DNA of 64,000 nt. Origin: Bacillus sp. FJAT-28004. Lineage in GTDB: Bacteria; Bacillota; Bacilli; Paenibacillales; Paenibacillaceae. The translations under genes were made by a program, and so were the position numbers. Every line of letters begins with the position of its first letter. Positions within the stretch are counted from its first letter, which is position 1. Below are positions 35,545 to 44,892 of the stretch, piece by piece. The stretch lies in the NCBI RefSeq assembly GCF_001280845.1, contig NZ_LGHP01000002.1, positions 571,718 to 635,717 of the forward strand, read 5' to 3'. The notes under the pieces are model-generated. The model was given only the letters and a program-made list of their open reading frames with translations. It ran no database searches and was not told the DNA's origin.

Positions 35545-36978
35545 ATGGTCATGTTAAAAAAAACGCGAATGGTTACTGCAGCTGCAATCCTTGCTCTTAG
35601 TTTGAGCGCATGCTCCTCGGGTAACGGAAATTCTACGAACTCGGCTAAGGGTACAAATGAACCGGCACCAAAGGCGTCTAATGAAGCAGCTGTGGAGGGA
35701 ACAACTAAAGCCGAGAAGGTTAAGCTCAACTATTGGACAGAGGATCGGCATGATTTGACCTATATTCAAGAAGTTGTCGAAAGGTTTAACGAAACCAATA
35801 CAGAGAATATTGAGGTAGAGTTGAAAGGACTTTCTGAGAACTATAACCAGTCCGTTGATATTGCATTCTCTAGCAAGCAAGCTCCTGACATTATTAGAAC
35901 GACCCCAAGCAACTTTATTCCTTTTGTCAAGAAGGGGTATTTGGAACCACTGGATGGCTATATGAATGATGGGACTAAGGCTAAATTCCAAGGGGCACTC
36001 GTTGATAAATCAAACATGATGGATGGTCAAATTTTTTCCCTTCCCAACTACGGATATTCAAGCCGACTAATTTATAACGTTGATCTTTTTGAAAAAGCTG
36101 GTATCACAAGCCCTCCAAAAACATTGAACGAAATGGTTGAGGTTGCGAAAAAAATTACTGAAGTAGGCAAGGATATTGGTGCCTATGGCTTTGCGATTAA
36201 CTTTAAAGGAGCAGACAACTCTTTTGAAAAGGCTCCAAGATCGATCGCTGAGTTGAGTGGAATCGGCGGTTATGGCTACGATTTCAAAACTGGCAAATAT
36301 GATTTTTCTGGATTTACAGAAATCATGAAGGCATTTAAGCAAATGAAGGATGACGGCAGTATGCTACCGGGCGTAGAGGCTCTAGACATTGATCCACTGC
36401 GTGCTCAATTTGCTGAAGGCAAGATCGGCATGTACCTATCGATTTCCGCTGAGCCAAATGTATATCAAACGCAGTTCCCAACAAAAGTAAACTGGTCAGC
36501 TACTTTGCCTCCAACGATTAGCGGTGACATTGCAGGAGTAGCAGGCTACTGGAAAACAGGTCCATGGCTTTCCATCAGTAGTCAGACTAAAAATAAAAAA
36601 GAGGCTTGGACATTCTTGGAGTATATGTACAGTGATGAAGTGTTAAAAACATATTATGAAGATGGCTATGGCTTATCTCTTCTTCCAGAAATCATAGCGC
36701 AGTCCAAGAATCCGGAAATGCCTGGTATCGCGGGATTCCTTCCTACACAATATGATGGCTTGTGGCCTATTTCGCCGAAAGTGACTGTAGAAGGAACGGA
36801 TTTTCCAAATCTATTTATTAAATATGCGATTAGTGGCGGAGATTTGGATAAGATGATTACGGATGTAAATACCAGGTACAATGATGCACTTGATAAAGCT
36901 AGGGCATCTGGAGATGTAACAACTGAAGCAATGCCGGACTTTGATGCGAAGAGCATGCAAGGAATGTTAGTCAAATAA
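35545..36978 (+). CDS. ABC transporter substrate-binding lipoprotein (family 1)
   Basis: 477 residues with signal peptide and lipobox LSLSACSS (Cys23), then a Ser/Asn/Ala-rich linker. Family 1 features: LNYWTEDRHDLTYIQEVVER, APDIIRTTPSNFIPFVKKGY, LPNYGYSSRLIYNVDLFEKA and GKIGMYLSIS. The ATG at 35545 has GAAGGGG seven bases upstream. It leads an operon with two permeases and is probably controlled by the preceding YesM/YesN pair. The sugar is unknown. Confidence 0.93.
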   Translation: MVMLKKTRMVTAAAILALSLSACSSGNGNSTNSAKGTNEPAPKASNEAAVEGTTKAEKVKLNYWTEDRHDLTYIQEVVERFNETNTENIEVELKGLSENYNQSVDIAFSSKQAPDIIRTTPSNFIPFVKKGYLEPLDGYMNDGTKAKFQGALVDKSNMMDGQIFSLPNYGYSSRLIYNVDLFEKAGITSPPKTLNEMVEVAKKITEVGKDIGAYGFAINFKGADNSFEKAPRSIAELSGIGGYGYDFKTGKYDFSGFTEIMKAFKQMKDDGSMLPGVEALDIDPLRAQFAEGKIGMYLSISAEPNVYQTQFPTKVNWSATLPPTISGDIAGVAGYWKTGPWLSISSQTKNKKEAWTFLEYMYSDEVLKTYYEDGYGLSLLPEIIAQSKNPEMPGIAGFLPTQYDGLWPISPKVTVEGTDFPNLFIKYAISGGDLDKMITDVNTRYNDALDKARASGDVTTEAMPDFDAKSMQGMLVK

Positions 36979-37006
36979 TACTTCTAATGCATGGATCATG
37001 CCAAAA

Positions 37007-37038
37007 AAGGATAGGAGCATCTCGTATGCCCTATCCTT
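37007..37038 (+). other. Intercistronic hairpin between SBP and permease genes
   Basis: AAGGATAGG / CCTATCCTT stem extended by GCAT/ATGC inside, without a U tract. It occupies the same place as the hairpin at 8633-8673 in the other sugar operon. Confidence 0.75.
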
Positions 37039-37062
37039 GTTATTAAGGAGATGAAATCGAAC

Positions 37063-37959
37063 ATGACCAGTCTACGCAAATTAGGAGAATCTTACTCATT
37101 TATTTTGCCCAGTTTAATATTCACCGTGGTGCTAGGGATTTATCCGATTTTATGGGCGATTAGATATATGTTTTATGATTATCCAGGATACGGAGAAGAA
37201 GTATTTATCGGATTTGGTAATTTTGCTAGTTTGATGAGAGATGAAGCCTACTGGAACTCAGTTGTTAATACCGCGATCTATGCGATGGGGAAAATCATCA
37301 TTACGATTCCTTTATCATTAATTTTAGCGGTGATTTTAAATAAAGGTCTTAAAGGTAAAAACTTTTTGAGAGCCATTTATTTTATGCCAACGGTGCTGAG
37401 TACCGCGGTAATTTCTATCGTCTTTTTTAACATTTTTAATTCTTACAACGGAATATTAAACCAGTTTCTATTGAAATATCATATCATCTCCAAAAGCATT
37501 GATTGGCTGGGCCCTGATCTAGCCATGGTGACATCTATTATCGTTGCTATCTGGGGTGCGATTGGGAACTATATGCTGCTCTTCCTCGCTGGTCTGCAAA
37601 GCATTCCAGATGACGTCTATGAGAGCGCTTCACTAGATGGAGCGAATGCTTCTCAAAAGTTCTTCTACATTACCATCCCTATGCTGGGACCAGTGCTGCA
37701 AATGATTATTATGCTAGCGATTACCATATCCTTGAAAGGTTATGAAAGCATTATGGTCTTAACAGAGGGCGGACCAATCGGACGAACAGAAGTTATGTAT
37801 CTTTATGTTTATCGAATGTTTTTCCCGATTTCCTCTAGTTCGACTATGATTCAACAGATTGGCTATGGCAGCGCTGTCGGCTTTATGTCTGCCGTAATCG
37901 TCGGAATCATTACATTAGGTTATTTCTGGTTATCAAAACGTTTAAACCGTATTTTCTAG
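37063..37959 (+). CDS. Sugar ABC transporter permease (MalF/UgpA type)
   Basis: About 298 residues with six transmembrane helices. The ATPase-docking loop is YESASLDGANASQKFFYITI. The ATG at 37051 abuts AAGGAG with no spacer, so ATG 37063 is preferred. It pairs with the next gene. No ATPase is encoded nearby, as in the first uptake operon. Confidence 0.92.
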   Translation: MTSLRKLGESYSFILPSLIFTVVLGIYPILWAIRYMFYDYPGYGEEVFIGFGNFASLMRDEAYWNSVVNTAIYAMGKIIITIPLSLILAVILNKGLKGKNFLRAIYFMPTVLSTAVISIVFFNIFNSYNGILNQFLLKYHIISKSIDWLGPDLAMVTSIIVAIWGAIGNYMLLFLAGLQSIPDDVYESASLDGANASQKFFYITIPMLGPVLQMIIMLAITISLKGYESIMVLTEGGPIGRTEVMYLYVYRMFFPISSSSTMIQQIGYGSAVGFMSAVIVGIITLGYFWLSKRLNRIF

Positions 37960-37977
37960 CCTAGGGGGTTTGCTGTA

Positions 37978-38862
37978 ATGAACACAGCACCAGCAACTAA
38001 TACCGCTCAGATAACTAAAATTAGCAGGCGAGCGAAACGTGTATTTTCAGGAATAATTCTTTGGGTATTCCTGGGGGTTGTTGCCATATTTACCTTGTTT
38101 CCTGTGCTCGTTACGTTATTTGGCTCTTTCAAAACGAATGCAGAGCTAACAGCGGGCGCAACTATTCTTCCAAGCGTTTGGCATTTCTCGAATTACTTGG
38201 ATGCTTGGAAACAAGCAGACTTTGCTAAGTTCACTTGGAATAGTTTATTTATTAGTACGTTTACGACGATTGGGACACTGCTATTGGCCTCGATGGCTGC
38301 CTATGTTGTGGATCGCAGAAGTTTTTTCGGAAAGAGCTTTTATGTTAGTCTTCAAGCAGTGACGATGTTTATATCTATTGGCGCCGTTGTAATCCGACCG
38401 CAATTCGAGCTTATGGTGAAATTGCATCTGAATTCCTCGTTATGGGGGATTATCTTTATTCTAATCAGTGCTCATGCCACTACCTTTTTTATTCTAATCG
38501 GTTTCTTCAAAGGAATTCCTCGGGATTTGGATGAAGCGGCGCACATTGATGGATGTAATTTCTTTACGGTTTATTGGCGAATTATTCTTCCGTTATTGAA
38601 ACCGGGTTTAGGCGTCGCAGCATTATTTGCCTTCCGGAATGCTTGGAATGAATATATCCTGCCACTTGTTTTTACGATGACAAACCCTAAATTACAAACC
38701 TTGACGGTTGGTTTAGCGGATTTAAGATATGGTACGACTGCAGCAACGCAAACCCATTTGATTATGGCGGGTGCCTGCTTATCGATTTTGCCGATTCTAA
38801 TCGTATATGTTTTTGCTAATAAATCTTTTATGCAGGTAACAGGCGGTTCTGTCAAAGGTTAG
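37978..38862 (+). CDS. Sugar ABC transporter permease (MalG type)
   Basis: 294 residues. The N-terminal cytoplasmic tail is followed by six helices. The docking motif is DEAAHIDGCNFFTVYWRIIL. AGGGGG precedes the ATG by about 11 bases. It is the last gene of the operon; a clear terminator follows after 50 bases. Confidence 0.93.
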   Translation: MNTAPATNTAQITKISRRAKRVFSGIILWVFLGVVAIFTLFPVLVTLFGSFKTNAELTAGATILPSVWHFSNYLDAWKQADFAKFTWNSLFISTFTTIGTLLLASMAAYVVDRRSFFGKSFYVSLQAVTMFISIGAVVIRPQFELMVKLHLNSSLWGIIFILISAHATTFFILIGFFKGIPRDLDEAAHIDGCNFFTVYWRIILPLLKPGLGVAALFAFRNAWNEYILPLVFTMTNPKLQTLTVGLADLRYGTTAATQTHLIMAGACLSILPILIVYVFANKSFMQVTGGSVKG

Positions 38863-38913
38863 CTGCATGATAGGATGAGTTCAACTAATAGAGTTAATTT
38901 AAGAGCTAAAGCA

Positions 38914-38957
38914 AAAACCTTGATGACCGAATTCATTGGTCGATTAAGGTTTTTTTG
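38914..38957 (+). terminator. Terminator of the second sugar-uptake operon
   Basis: AAAAACCTT-GAT-GACC and GGTC-GATT-AAGGTTTTT form an interrupted stem followed by T7. Confidence 0.85.
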
Positions 38958-39040
38958 TGCGCACGGCTTCGGTATCAGCAGCAATGTGATAATATTTAGG
39001 AAGGATTATGGATAAAAAATGAGAGAATGCAGGTGAGAGA

Positions 39041-39613
39041 TTGAACTTTGTTTTCATTAAACGATTTTTAATAGTAGTAGCAAGTCTTTTCATCTGGTTT
39101 ATCATTCACACTACTTTCGTGATAGTAGATGGGTTGAATGATGAATTAAAACCTGTTGACGTAGCTGTAGTATTAGGAAATAAAGTAGAAGTTAATGGAC
39201 AGCCTTCTGAGCGGTTAAAAGCAAGATTAGATAAGTCCGTAGAACTTTATGATGGGGGCTATTTTACTTTTATCATTGTAAGTGGTGGTATAGGTAAGGA
39301 AGGTTTCGATGAGGCAAAGGTTATGAAATCTTACTTAATAGATAAAGGGATACCGGAAGATAAAATTATAGAGGATAATAATGGGTACAACTCATACATG
39401 ACCGCCCAAAATACCAGCAAGATTATGGAGGAATTAGAATTAGACTCCGCTATGGTTATTACTCAATATTTTCATGTATCTAGGACAAAATTAGCGTTTA
39501 GAAAAATGGATATTAAAGAAGTGTATTCAGCTCATGCCAAAATCTTTGAGTTTAGAGATATTTACTCAATAATACGAGAATTCCCAGCATATTATAAATA
39601 TCTCTTTAAATAA
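39041..39613 (+). CDS. YdcF/SanA-family (DUF218) membrane protein
   Basis: 190 residues from TTG 39041. One N-terminal transmembrane helix (RFLIVVASLFIWFIIHTTFV) is followed by a DUF218 domain with AVVLGNKVEVNGQPSERLKA, IIVSGGIGKEGFDEA and VITQYFHVSR. Relatives (SanA, ElyC, YdcF) are linked to envelope integrity, but the biochemical role is not established. It is monocistronic between the sugar operon and the Bce-type module. Confidence 0.85.
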   Translation: MNFVFIKRFLIVVASLFIWFIIHTTFVIVDGLNDELKPVDVAVVLGNKVEVNGQPSERLKARLDKSVELYDGGYFTFIIVSGGIGKEGFDEAKVMKSYLIDKGIPEDKIIEDNNGYNSYMTAQNTSKIMEELELDSAMVITQYFHVSRTKLAFRKMDIKEVYSAHAKIFEFRDIYSIIREFPAYYKYLFK

Positions 39614-39748
39614 TGTTATAAATAAAATGATAATTAGTCTGATGAAAGCTCTTGATAAATCTAAATCATACAACCAAATGGGTCGCGTTTCTGCATCAGG
39701 CAGGAGCACGATCTTTTTTCTGTGTGCAAGATAATCTAGCAATAGGGC

Positions 39749-39770
39749 ATTGTATCAAATATGATACAAT
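39749..39770. promoter_or_regulatory. Perfect 22-nt inverted repeat upstream of the response regulator gene
   Basis: ATTGTATCA-AATA-TGATACAAT, with 9-bp arms, 52 bases before the regulator ATG. The size and symmetry suit a dimeric repressor or the response regulator itself. Confidence 0.6.
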
Positions 39771-39822
39771 AAATGTCTTCATTCGTTTTCTCAAAGTAAA
39801 ATAAAGGTAGGATGATCATCAA

Positions 39823-40506
39823 ATGAAAATATTGCTCGTGGAAGATGATAAAACGATCGCATCCGGTCTTGAATATTCATTGCAGCAGGATCAATTCACT
39901 ACCGTAATTTGTTATGATGCTGCATCAGCAAAAAAGGTATTAGCAGACGAGCTTGAACAATTCACTTTATGCTTGTTTGATTTATCACTGCCTGATGGTA
40001 GTGGTTATGACTTATGCAAAATAGTGAAGGACCGCAGTGATATACCGGTTATTTTCTTAACGGCAATTGATGATGAGGTCAATGTTGTAATGGGGCTAGA
40101 TATGGGCGCAGATGATTACATCACGAAGCCCTTTCGTATTCGTGAACTTCTCTCGCGGATCAAATCGGTGCTGCGCAGATACCAGAAGCAGTCACAAACG
40201 AAAGCGATAATTGAAATCGAAAATGTCCGAATTAATACGCTCGAAGGTAAGGTTTACAAGCTAAACGATGAAATTCCAGTGACTGCTTTAGAGTATCGCT
40301 TATTGCTTATTTTCGCTAACCACATCGGTCAGGTTCTTTCAAGAAATCAGCTGCTTGAGAGGATTTGGGATGTTGCGGGCGATTTTGTGAATGATAATAC
40401 ATTAACGGTTTACATCAAAAGGCTGCGGGAAAAGCTAGAGGATAACCCGCAAAATCCGAAGATTATTAAAACAGTACGAGGCTTAGGTTATAAGGTTGGT
40501 GATTAG
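39823..40506 (+). CDS. OmpR-family response regulator (BceR-like)
   Basis: 227 residues. The receiver domain has KILLVEDD, phospho-acceptor Asp53 in LCLFDLSLPDG and ITKPF. The C-terminal winged helix includes VTALEYRLLLIFANHIGQVL and VYIKRLREKLED. It is followed directly by a short membrane kinase, an ABC ATPase and an FtsX permease, the arrangement of Bce-type systems for sensing and resisting antimicrobial peptides. Its target is probably the ABC pair. Confidence 0.92.
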   Translation: MKILLVEDDKTIASGLEYSLQQDQFTTVICYDAASAKKVLADELEQFTLCLFDLSLPDGSGYDLCKIVKDRSDIPVIFLTAIDDEVNVVMGLDMGADDYITKPFRIRELLSRIKSVLRRYQKQSQTKAIIEIENVRINTLEGKVYKLNDEIPVTALEYRLLLIFANHIGQVLSRNQLLERIWDVAGDFVNDNTLTVYIKRLREKLEDNPQNPKIIKTVRGLGYKVGD

Positions 40507-40507
40507 G

Positions 40508-41509
40508 ATGCTGCGTAATAGAGAGATCAAAATTCAATGCATTGTGATGTGCTTAATCAGTATAGCGGCAATAGCTGCCGCTGCTTTTATTTCACTTGCT
40601 GCTGCGGTACTCATTTTCATTACTTCTGTACTCCTAATTGGATGCAGCTTATTACATACGAGCTGGAGATATCGTGAGATCGAAAGGCTTTCAGGATACT
40701 TACGGCAAATTAGCGGAGGAGATTATGCGCTGGATGTTCGTGATAATCAAGAAGGTGAGCTTAGTATTTTAAAAAACGATATTTATAAGGTTACTCTCAG
40801 ATTGTCCGAACATAGCTCTATCCTTCAACAAGATAAACTCAAGCTTACCGATGCTATTTCGGATATTTCCCATCAGCTCAAAACCCCGCTTACCTCCATG
40901 ATGATGATGGCAGATTTATTAAGCGACGCTGATCTGCCTGTAGTTAAAAGATCAGAATTCACACGGAATATTCGGATTCAGCTTGAACGGATTGAATGGC
41001 TTGTATCTTCTTTATTAAAGCTTTCAAAAATTGATGCAGGTACAGTACCCTTCAAAAAAGATCAGATAGCGGTAGGAAAGCTTATCCATAAAGCATTAGA
41101 GTCTGTTCAAATCCCGATAGAAGTTAAGCAGCTAACGGTGTCGATAACGGGTGAAGAAACTGTTTCTTTTGTAGGTGATTTAAATTGGACAGCTGAAGCC
41201 TTGATCAATATTTTTAAAAATGGTGTAGAGCACACGCAGGAAGGCGGAATGATCACCATTTCTTTTTTAGAAAATGCGCTGTATACGGAAATAATCATTG
41301 CTGATAATGGTAAAGGAGTTCCGAAAGCAGATCTTCCTTATATATTCAAGCGTTTCTATAAAGGGAAAAATGCCAGTGAAGGCAGTATCGGAATTGGTCT
41401 TGCGATGGCTCACAGTATTATAACTAGCCAAAACGGACATATAGAGGTTCAAAGCATTCCAGCGAGCGGAACACAGTTCCGAATTAAGTTCTATAAACAA
41501 ATCGTATAA
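40508..41509 (+). CDS. Intramembrane-sensing histidine kinase (BceS-like)
   Basis: 333 residues. Two closely spaced transmembrane helices (about 9-48) leave almost no extracellular loop, the hallmark of Bce-type kinases that sense through their ABC transporter. The phospho-acceptor is His122 in DISHQLKTPLTS; the ATP-binding part has NIFKNGVEHT, IADNGKGVP and GSIGIGLAMAHSI. ATG 40508 begins one base after the regulator stop; the longer GTG reading overlaps it. It should work with the preceding regulator and the following transporter. Confidence 0.9.
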   Translation: MLRNREIKIQCIVMCLISIAAIAAAAFISLAAAVLIFITSVLLIGCSLLHTSWRYREIERLSGYLRQISGGDYALDVRDNQEGELSILKNDIYKVTLRLSEHSSILQQDKLKLTDAISDISHQLKTPLTSMMMMADLLSDADLPVVKRSEFTRNIRIQLERIEWLVSSLLKLSKIDAGTVPFKKDQIAVGKLIHKALESVQIPIEVKQLTVSITGEETVSFVGDLNWTAEALINIFKNGVEHTQEGGMITISFLENALYTEIIIADNGKGVPKADLPYIFKRFYKGKNASEGSIGIGLAMAHSIITSQNGHIEVQSIPASGTQFRIKFYKQIV

Positions 41510-41513
41510 GGTT

Positions 41514-41544
41514 AAGTGACTAAACTGTCATTTATGAGTCACTT
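41514..41544. promoter_or_regulatory. Inverted repeat upstream of the ABC genes
   Basis: AAGTGACT (41514-41521) and AGTCACTT (41537-41544) face each other, and a TATACT -10-like hexamer lies shortly downstream. It could be the response regulator site driving the transporter genes. Confidence 0.45.
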
Positions 41545-41601
41545 GATAGTCATTTTAGACAGATATACTAAAACCAACAGCTAATTAATGGAGGTTTTAA
41601 A

Positions 41602-42285
41602 GTGGAAATATTAAAAATAGATCATCTGTCTAAAATATACGGCAAAGGCGAAACGGCAGTAAAGGCGCTTGATGATGTTTCATTTTCAGTGAAAAAAGGT
41701 GAGTTTGTCGCCATTATTGGTCCGTCAGGCTCGGGGAAATCAACGCTCCTTCATATGTTAGGCGGGGTGGACAGACCAACAAGCGGTAAGGTGCTCATTG
41801 AAAATACGGATATTTATAAATTGAATGAAACACAGCTGGCGATCTTTAGACGTAGACAAATCGGTCTTATCTATCAATTTTATAACCTTATTCCGGTTCT
41901 AACCGTCGAAGAAAATATTACGCTGCCGATGCTGCTTGATGAACATAAGGTAGATAAAAAACAATTTGATGATATCGTGAAGACGTTAAATCTACAAAGC
42001 CGCTTAGGCCATCTGCCCAATCAGCTTTCCGGCGGCCAACAGCAAAGGGTATCAATTGGTAGAGCGCTTATTAGCAATCCAGCTATTATGCTGGCGGATG
42101 AGCCAACGGGTAATTTAGACAGTAAAAATAGCGGTGAAATAATCGATTTACTAAAAATGTTCAATAAAACCTTCAATCAGACGCTAATCGTCATTACACA
42201 TGACGAGCGAATTGCTCTGCAAGCAGATCGAGTCATTGTGATTGAAGATGGGAGGATCGCCAAGGATGAGGTGGTTCGTCCATGA
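41602..42285 (+). CDS. ABC transporter ATP-binding protein (BceA/MacB-like)
   Basis: 227 residues from GTG 41602, with TGGAGGT eight bases upstream. Walker A GPSGSGKST (40-48), signature LSGGQQQR (142-149) and Walker B IMLADEP (about 162-168) are intact. It belongs to the LolD/MacB/BceA group that partners FtsX-type permeases. The permease gene starts within its last codon (ATGA overlap). Expected role: energising removal of peptide antibiotics from lipid targets, and signalling to the kinase. Confidence 0.94.
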   Translation: MEILKIDHLSKIYGKGETAVKALDDVSFSVKKGEFVAIIGPSGSGKSTLLHMLGGVDRPTSGKVLIENTDIYKLNETQLAIFRRRQIGLIYQFYNLIPVLTVEENITLPMLLDEHKVDKKQFDDIVKTLNLQSRLGHLPNQLSGGQQQRVSIGRALISNPAIMLADEPTGNLDSKNSGEIIDLLKMFNKTFNQTLIVITHDERIALQADRVIVIEDGRIAKDEVVRP

Positions 42286-44891
42286 ACATTGTAAATAAAC
42301 TAACGATCAGACATTTGAAGCAAAATAAGAGACGTACGCTCGTTACCATGATTGGTGTCATCATTTCAGTCGCAATGGTAGCAGCTGTAGCAACGCTTGG
42401 CGTATCTTTTTTGGACTTAATGAAAAAACAGTCGATTGCCGACGATGGAGAATGGCATGTTCTTTATAAAGCAGTAAATAAAGATCAGCTTAAAGCGATC
42501 CAAAAAGATGAAGAAACAAAAAGTGTTGTTATCACAAGAGATCGTGGTTACGCTCCATTAGCAGGGGCACAAAATGCAAACAAGCCTTATCTATTCATCA
42601 AGGAGTATAATGATCAAGGTTTTAAGCAGTTTCCGATTGAACTCCGTGAGGGACGTTTTCCGCAAGCCAAGGATGAGGTCGTTTTGTCAGAGGAAATTGC
42701 CTCAAATGCTAAAGTAGAATATAAGATAGGTGATCGATTAACACTTGAAGTCGGTCAACGGATTTACAAAAATAGTTTGGGTGAAGAGCAACTACTTGAT
42801 CAGAATATTGGATTACGTAAGGACAATGAATCAACAGATGAAACATTAGAAAATAAAATAACTGCAAGTTATACGGTTGTAGGATTCATAAAGCGTCCCA
42901 CATGGGAGTCTACATGGGCACCTGGCTATACGGTCTTAACCTATGTGGATGAAAGCCTGATTGGAGCAAACGAAACCGTAAATGCATCTGTAACACTAAA
43001 AAATGTGAAAAAGTCCTTGTACACCCATGCGGAAAGTTTGGCGAAGGAAAATAATATAGATATAGAGTCCATTAGTTATAATAATAACTTACTACGTTAC
43101 TACGGTGTAACGAACAATGATGGAGTGCAAGCAACACTTTTTTCATTATGCGCCATTATTATGGGAGTTATTATCGTTGGATCAGTCTCATTAATTTATA
43201 ATGCTTTTGCTATCTCGGTCTCAGAGCGGTCTCGCCATTTAGGCATGCTATCGAGTGTCGGGGCTACGAAAAGACAGAAGAGAAACTCTGTTTTTTTTGA
43301 GGGAGCTATTATTGGTGCGATTAGTATCCCAATTGGAATCGTTTGTGGTCTTATCGGAATTGGTATAACGTTCTCGTTCATTAACTCCACAATCAAAGGA
43401 GCGATGGGAGTAACTGAAAAGCTATCCTTAGTCGTTACCCCATATTCCATTCTGATTGCCTGTGCGGTTTCCATTGTGACGATTCTCATATCCACTTATA
43501 TCCCGGCAATGCGTGCATCTAAGATCTCTGCTATTGATGCCATTAGGCAGTCCATAGATATTAAGCTTACGGGTAAGACAGTGAAGACATCAAAGTTCAT
43601 TCGTAAGCTATTCGGCATCGAAGCTGAAATTGGCTTGAAAAATTTAAAAAGAAACAAACGAAGGTACCAAGCTACTATATTTTCACTCGTCATTAGCATC
43701 GTTCTCTTCTTAGCCGTTTCTTATTTTACTGATAATTTAAAGAAATCGCTTGAGCTGTCACAGAGTGGTGTGAATTATGATATTCAAGTATCAACAGGGA
43801 GTGGGGAAATAAGTGATCGAGTATTAAACGCGATAACTTCTCTGGATGATATAACGGAATATAGTGTCTTGCAACAAATATCAATGAACGCATGGATTCC
43901 TGAGACAGAAATTGCTAAAGAGTTGCAAGAACAGGTAAAAGTAGATCCCGCTCTCTTAAAGAACGGGAAATATCAGTACTATATTTCTTTCCATGCATTA
44001 GATCACAAAAACCTTCAAGCTTATGCCGAGCAGGTAGGTGCAGATTATAATCAGCTTATTGATCCTGATCCGAAAAATTTGTCAGCCATTGTAATTGATA
44101 CAATTCCTTATGAAGATGAGATGGCCGGGAAGTTTGTTGAAACCAAGGTGGTTCATAAAAAGCTTGGTGATCGCTTAGATTTGTTCGTTCAAGAAGGGGA
44201 AGCAGGATTAGAGAAGAGTCTTAAAAAAGTGAAAATCGCTCAATTAACTGACCAGTTTCCAATGGGGGTTAGTTCAGGGGGATTAGGAGATATAAGTATC
44301 ATTGGATCTGAGCAAGTCATGGATCAACTGATGGCGGATATGAATAATGCTCATAGCTATTCAACACTTTACCTAAAAAGTACAGATCCAATGGCTACGC
44401 AGCAGGAAATAGAAGAGATGAAAGAGAACCATATGAATGTTTACAATGTGTTTCAAGGTAGACAGCGGGAAGAACAAATGATTTTATTAATGTCTGTGTT
44501 CACTTATGGTTTTATCCTGCTCATTACGGCGATATCAGTTGCGAATATATTTAATACGATCTCGACGAGTATATCACTGCGAAAACGGGAATTTGCCATG
44601 CTGAAATCTGTAGGAATGACACCAAAAGGTTTTAATAAAATGATGAATTACGAAAGTATTTTTTATGGTATAAAGTCATTGCTCTACGGACTCCCCATCA
44701 GTGTTGTCGTGATGTACTTCATTCACAAGTCATTGATGAACAGCTTTAGATATCCGTTTGTACTTCCATGGATAAGTATTATTTATGTCATTGTTGCTGT
44801 CTTTGTTATTGTGACTTCAGCTATGTTATACTCCAGCTCCAAAGTGAAAAAAGAAAATATTATAGATGCTTTAAAACAGGAGAGCATCTAG
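42282..44891 (+). CDS. FtsX-family ABC transporter permease (large, two FtsX domains)
   Basis: 869 residues. Helix 1 at about 17-40 is followed by an extracytoplasmic domain of about 230 residues, an FtsX domain (about 275-410; LCAIIMGVIIVGSVSLIYNA, ISVSERSRHLGMLSSVGATK), another helix near 465-480, a second large extracytoplasmic domain, and a C-terminal FtsX domain (about 725-865; SISLRKREFAMLKSVGMTPK). Bce-type permeases are usually about 650 residues; this is a longer duplicated form. Together with the kinase and regulator genes it suggests a peptide-antibiotic or cell-envelope stress module. Confidence 0.92.
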   Translation: MNIVNKLTIRHLKQNKRRTLVTMIGVIISVAMVAAVATLGVSFLDLMKKQSIADDGEWHVLYKAVNKDQLKAIQKDEETKSVVITRDRGYAPLAGAQNANKPYLFIKEYNDQGFKQFPIELREGRFPQAKDEVVLSEEIASNAKVEYKIGDRLTLEVGQRIYKNSLGEEQLLDQNIGLRKDNESTDETLENKITASYTVVGFIKRPTWESTWAPGYTVLTYVDESLIGANETVNASVTLKNVKKSLYTHAESLAKENNIDIESISYNNNLLRYYGVTNNDGVQATLFSLCAIIMGVIIVGSVSLIYNAFAISVSERSRHLGMLSSVGATKRQKRNSVFFEGAIIGAISIPIGIVCGLIGIGITFSFINSTIKGAMGVTEKLSLVVTPYSILIACAVSIVTILISTYIPAMRASKISAIDAIRQSIDIKLTGKTVKTSKFIRKLFGIEAEIGLKNLKRNKRRYQATIFSLVISIVLFLAVSYFTDNLKKSLELSQSGVNYDIQVSTGSGEISDRVLNAITSLDDITEYSVLQQISMNAWIPETEIAKELQEQVKVDPALLKNGKYQYYISFHALDHKNLQAYAEQVGADYNQLIDPDPKNLSAIVIDTIPYEDEMAGKFVETKVVHKKLGDRLDLFVQEGEAGLEKSLKKVKIAQLTDQFPMGVSSGGLGDISIIGSEQVMDQLMADMNNAHSYSTLYLKSTDPMATQQEIEEMKENHMNVYNVFQGRQREEQMILLMSVFTYGFILLITAISVANIFNTISTSISLRKREFAMLKSVGMTPKGFNKMMNYESIFYGIKSLLYGLPISVVVMYFIHKSLMNSFRYPFVLPWISIIYVIVAVFVIVTSAMLYSSSKVKKENIIDALKQESI

Positions 44892-44892
44892 C

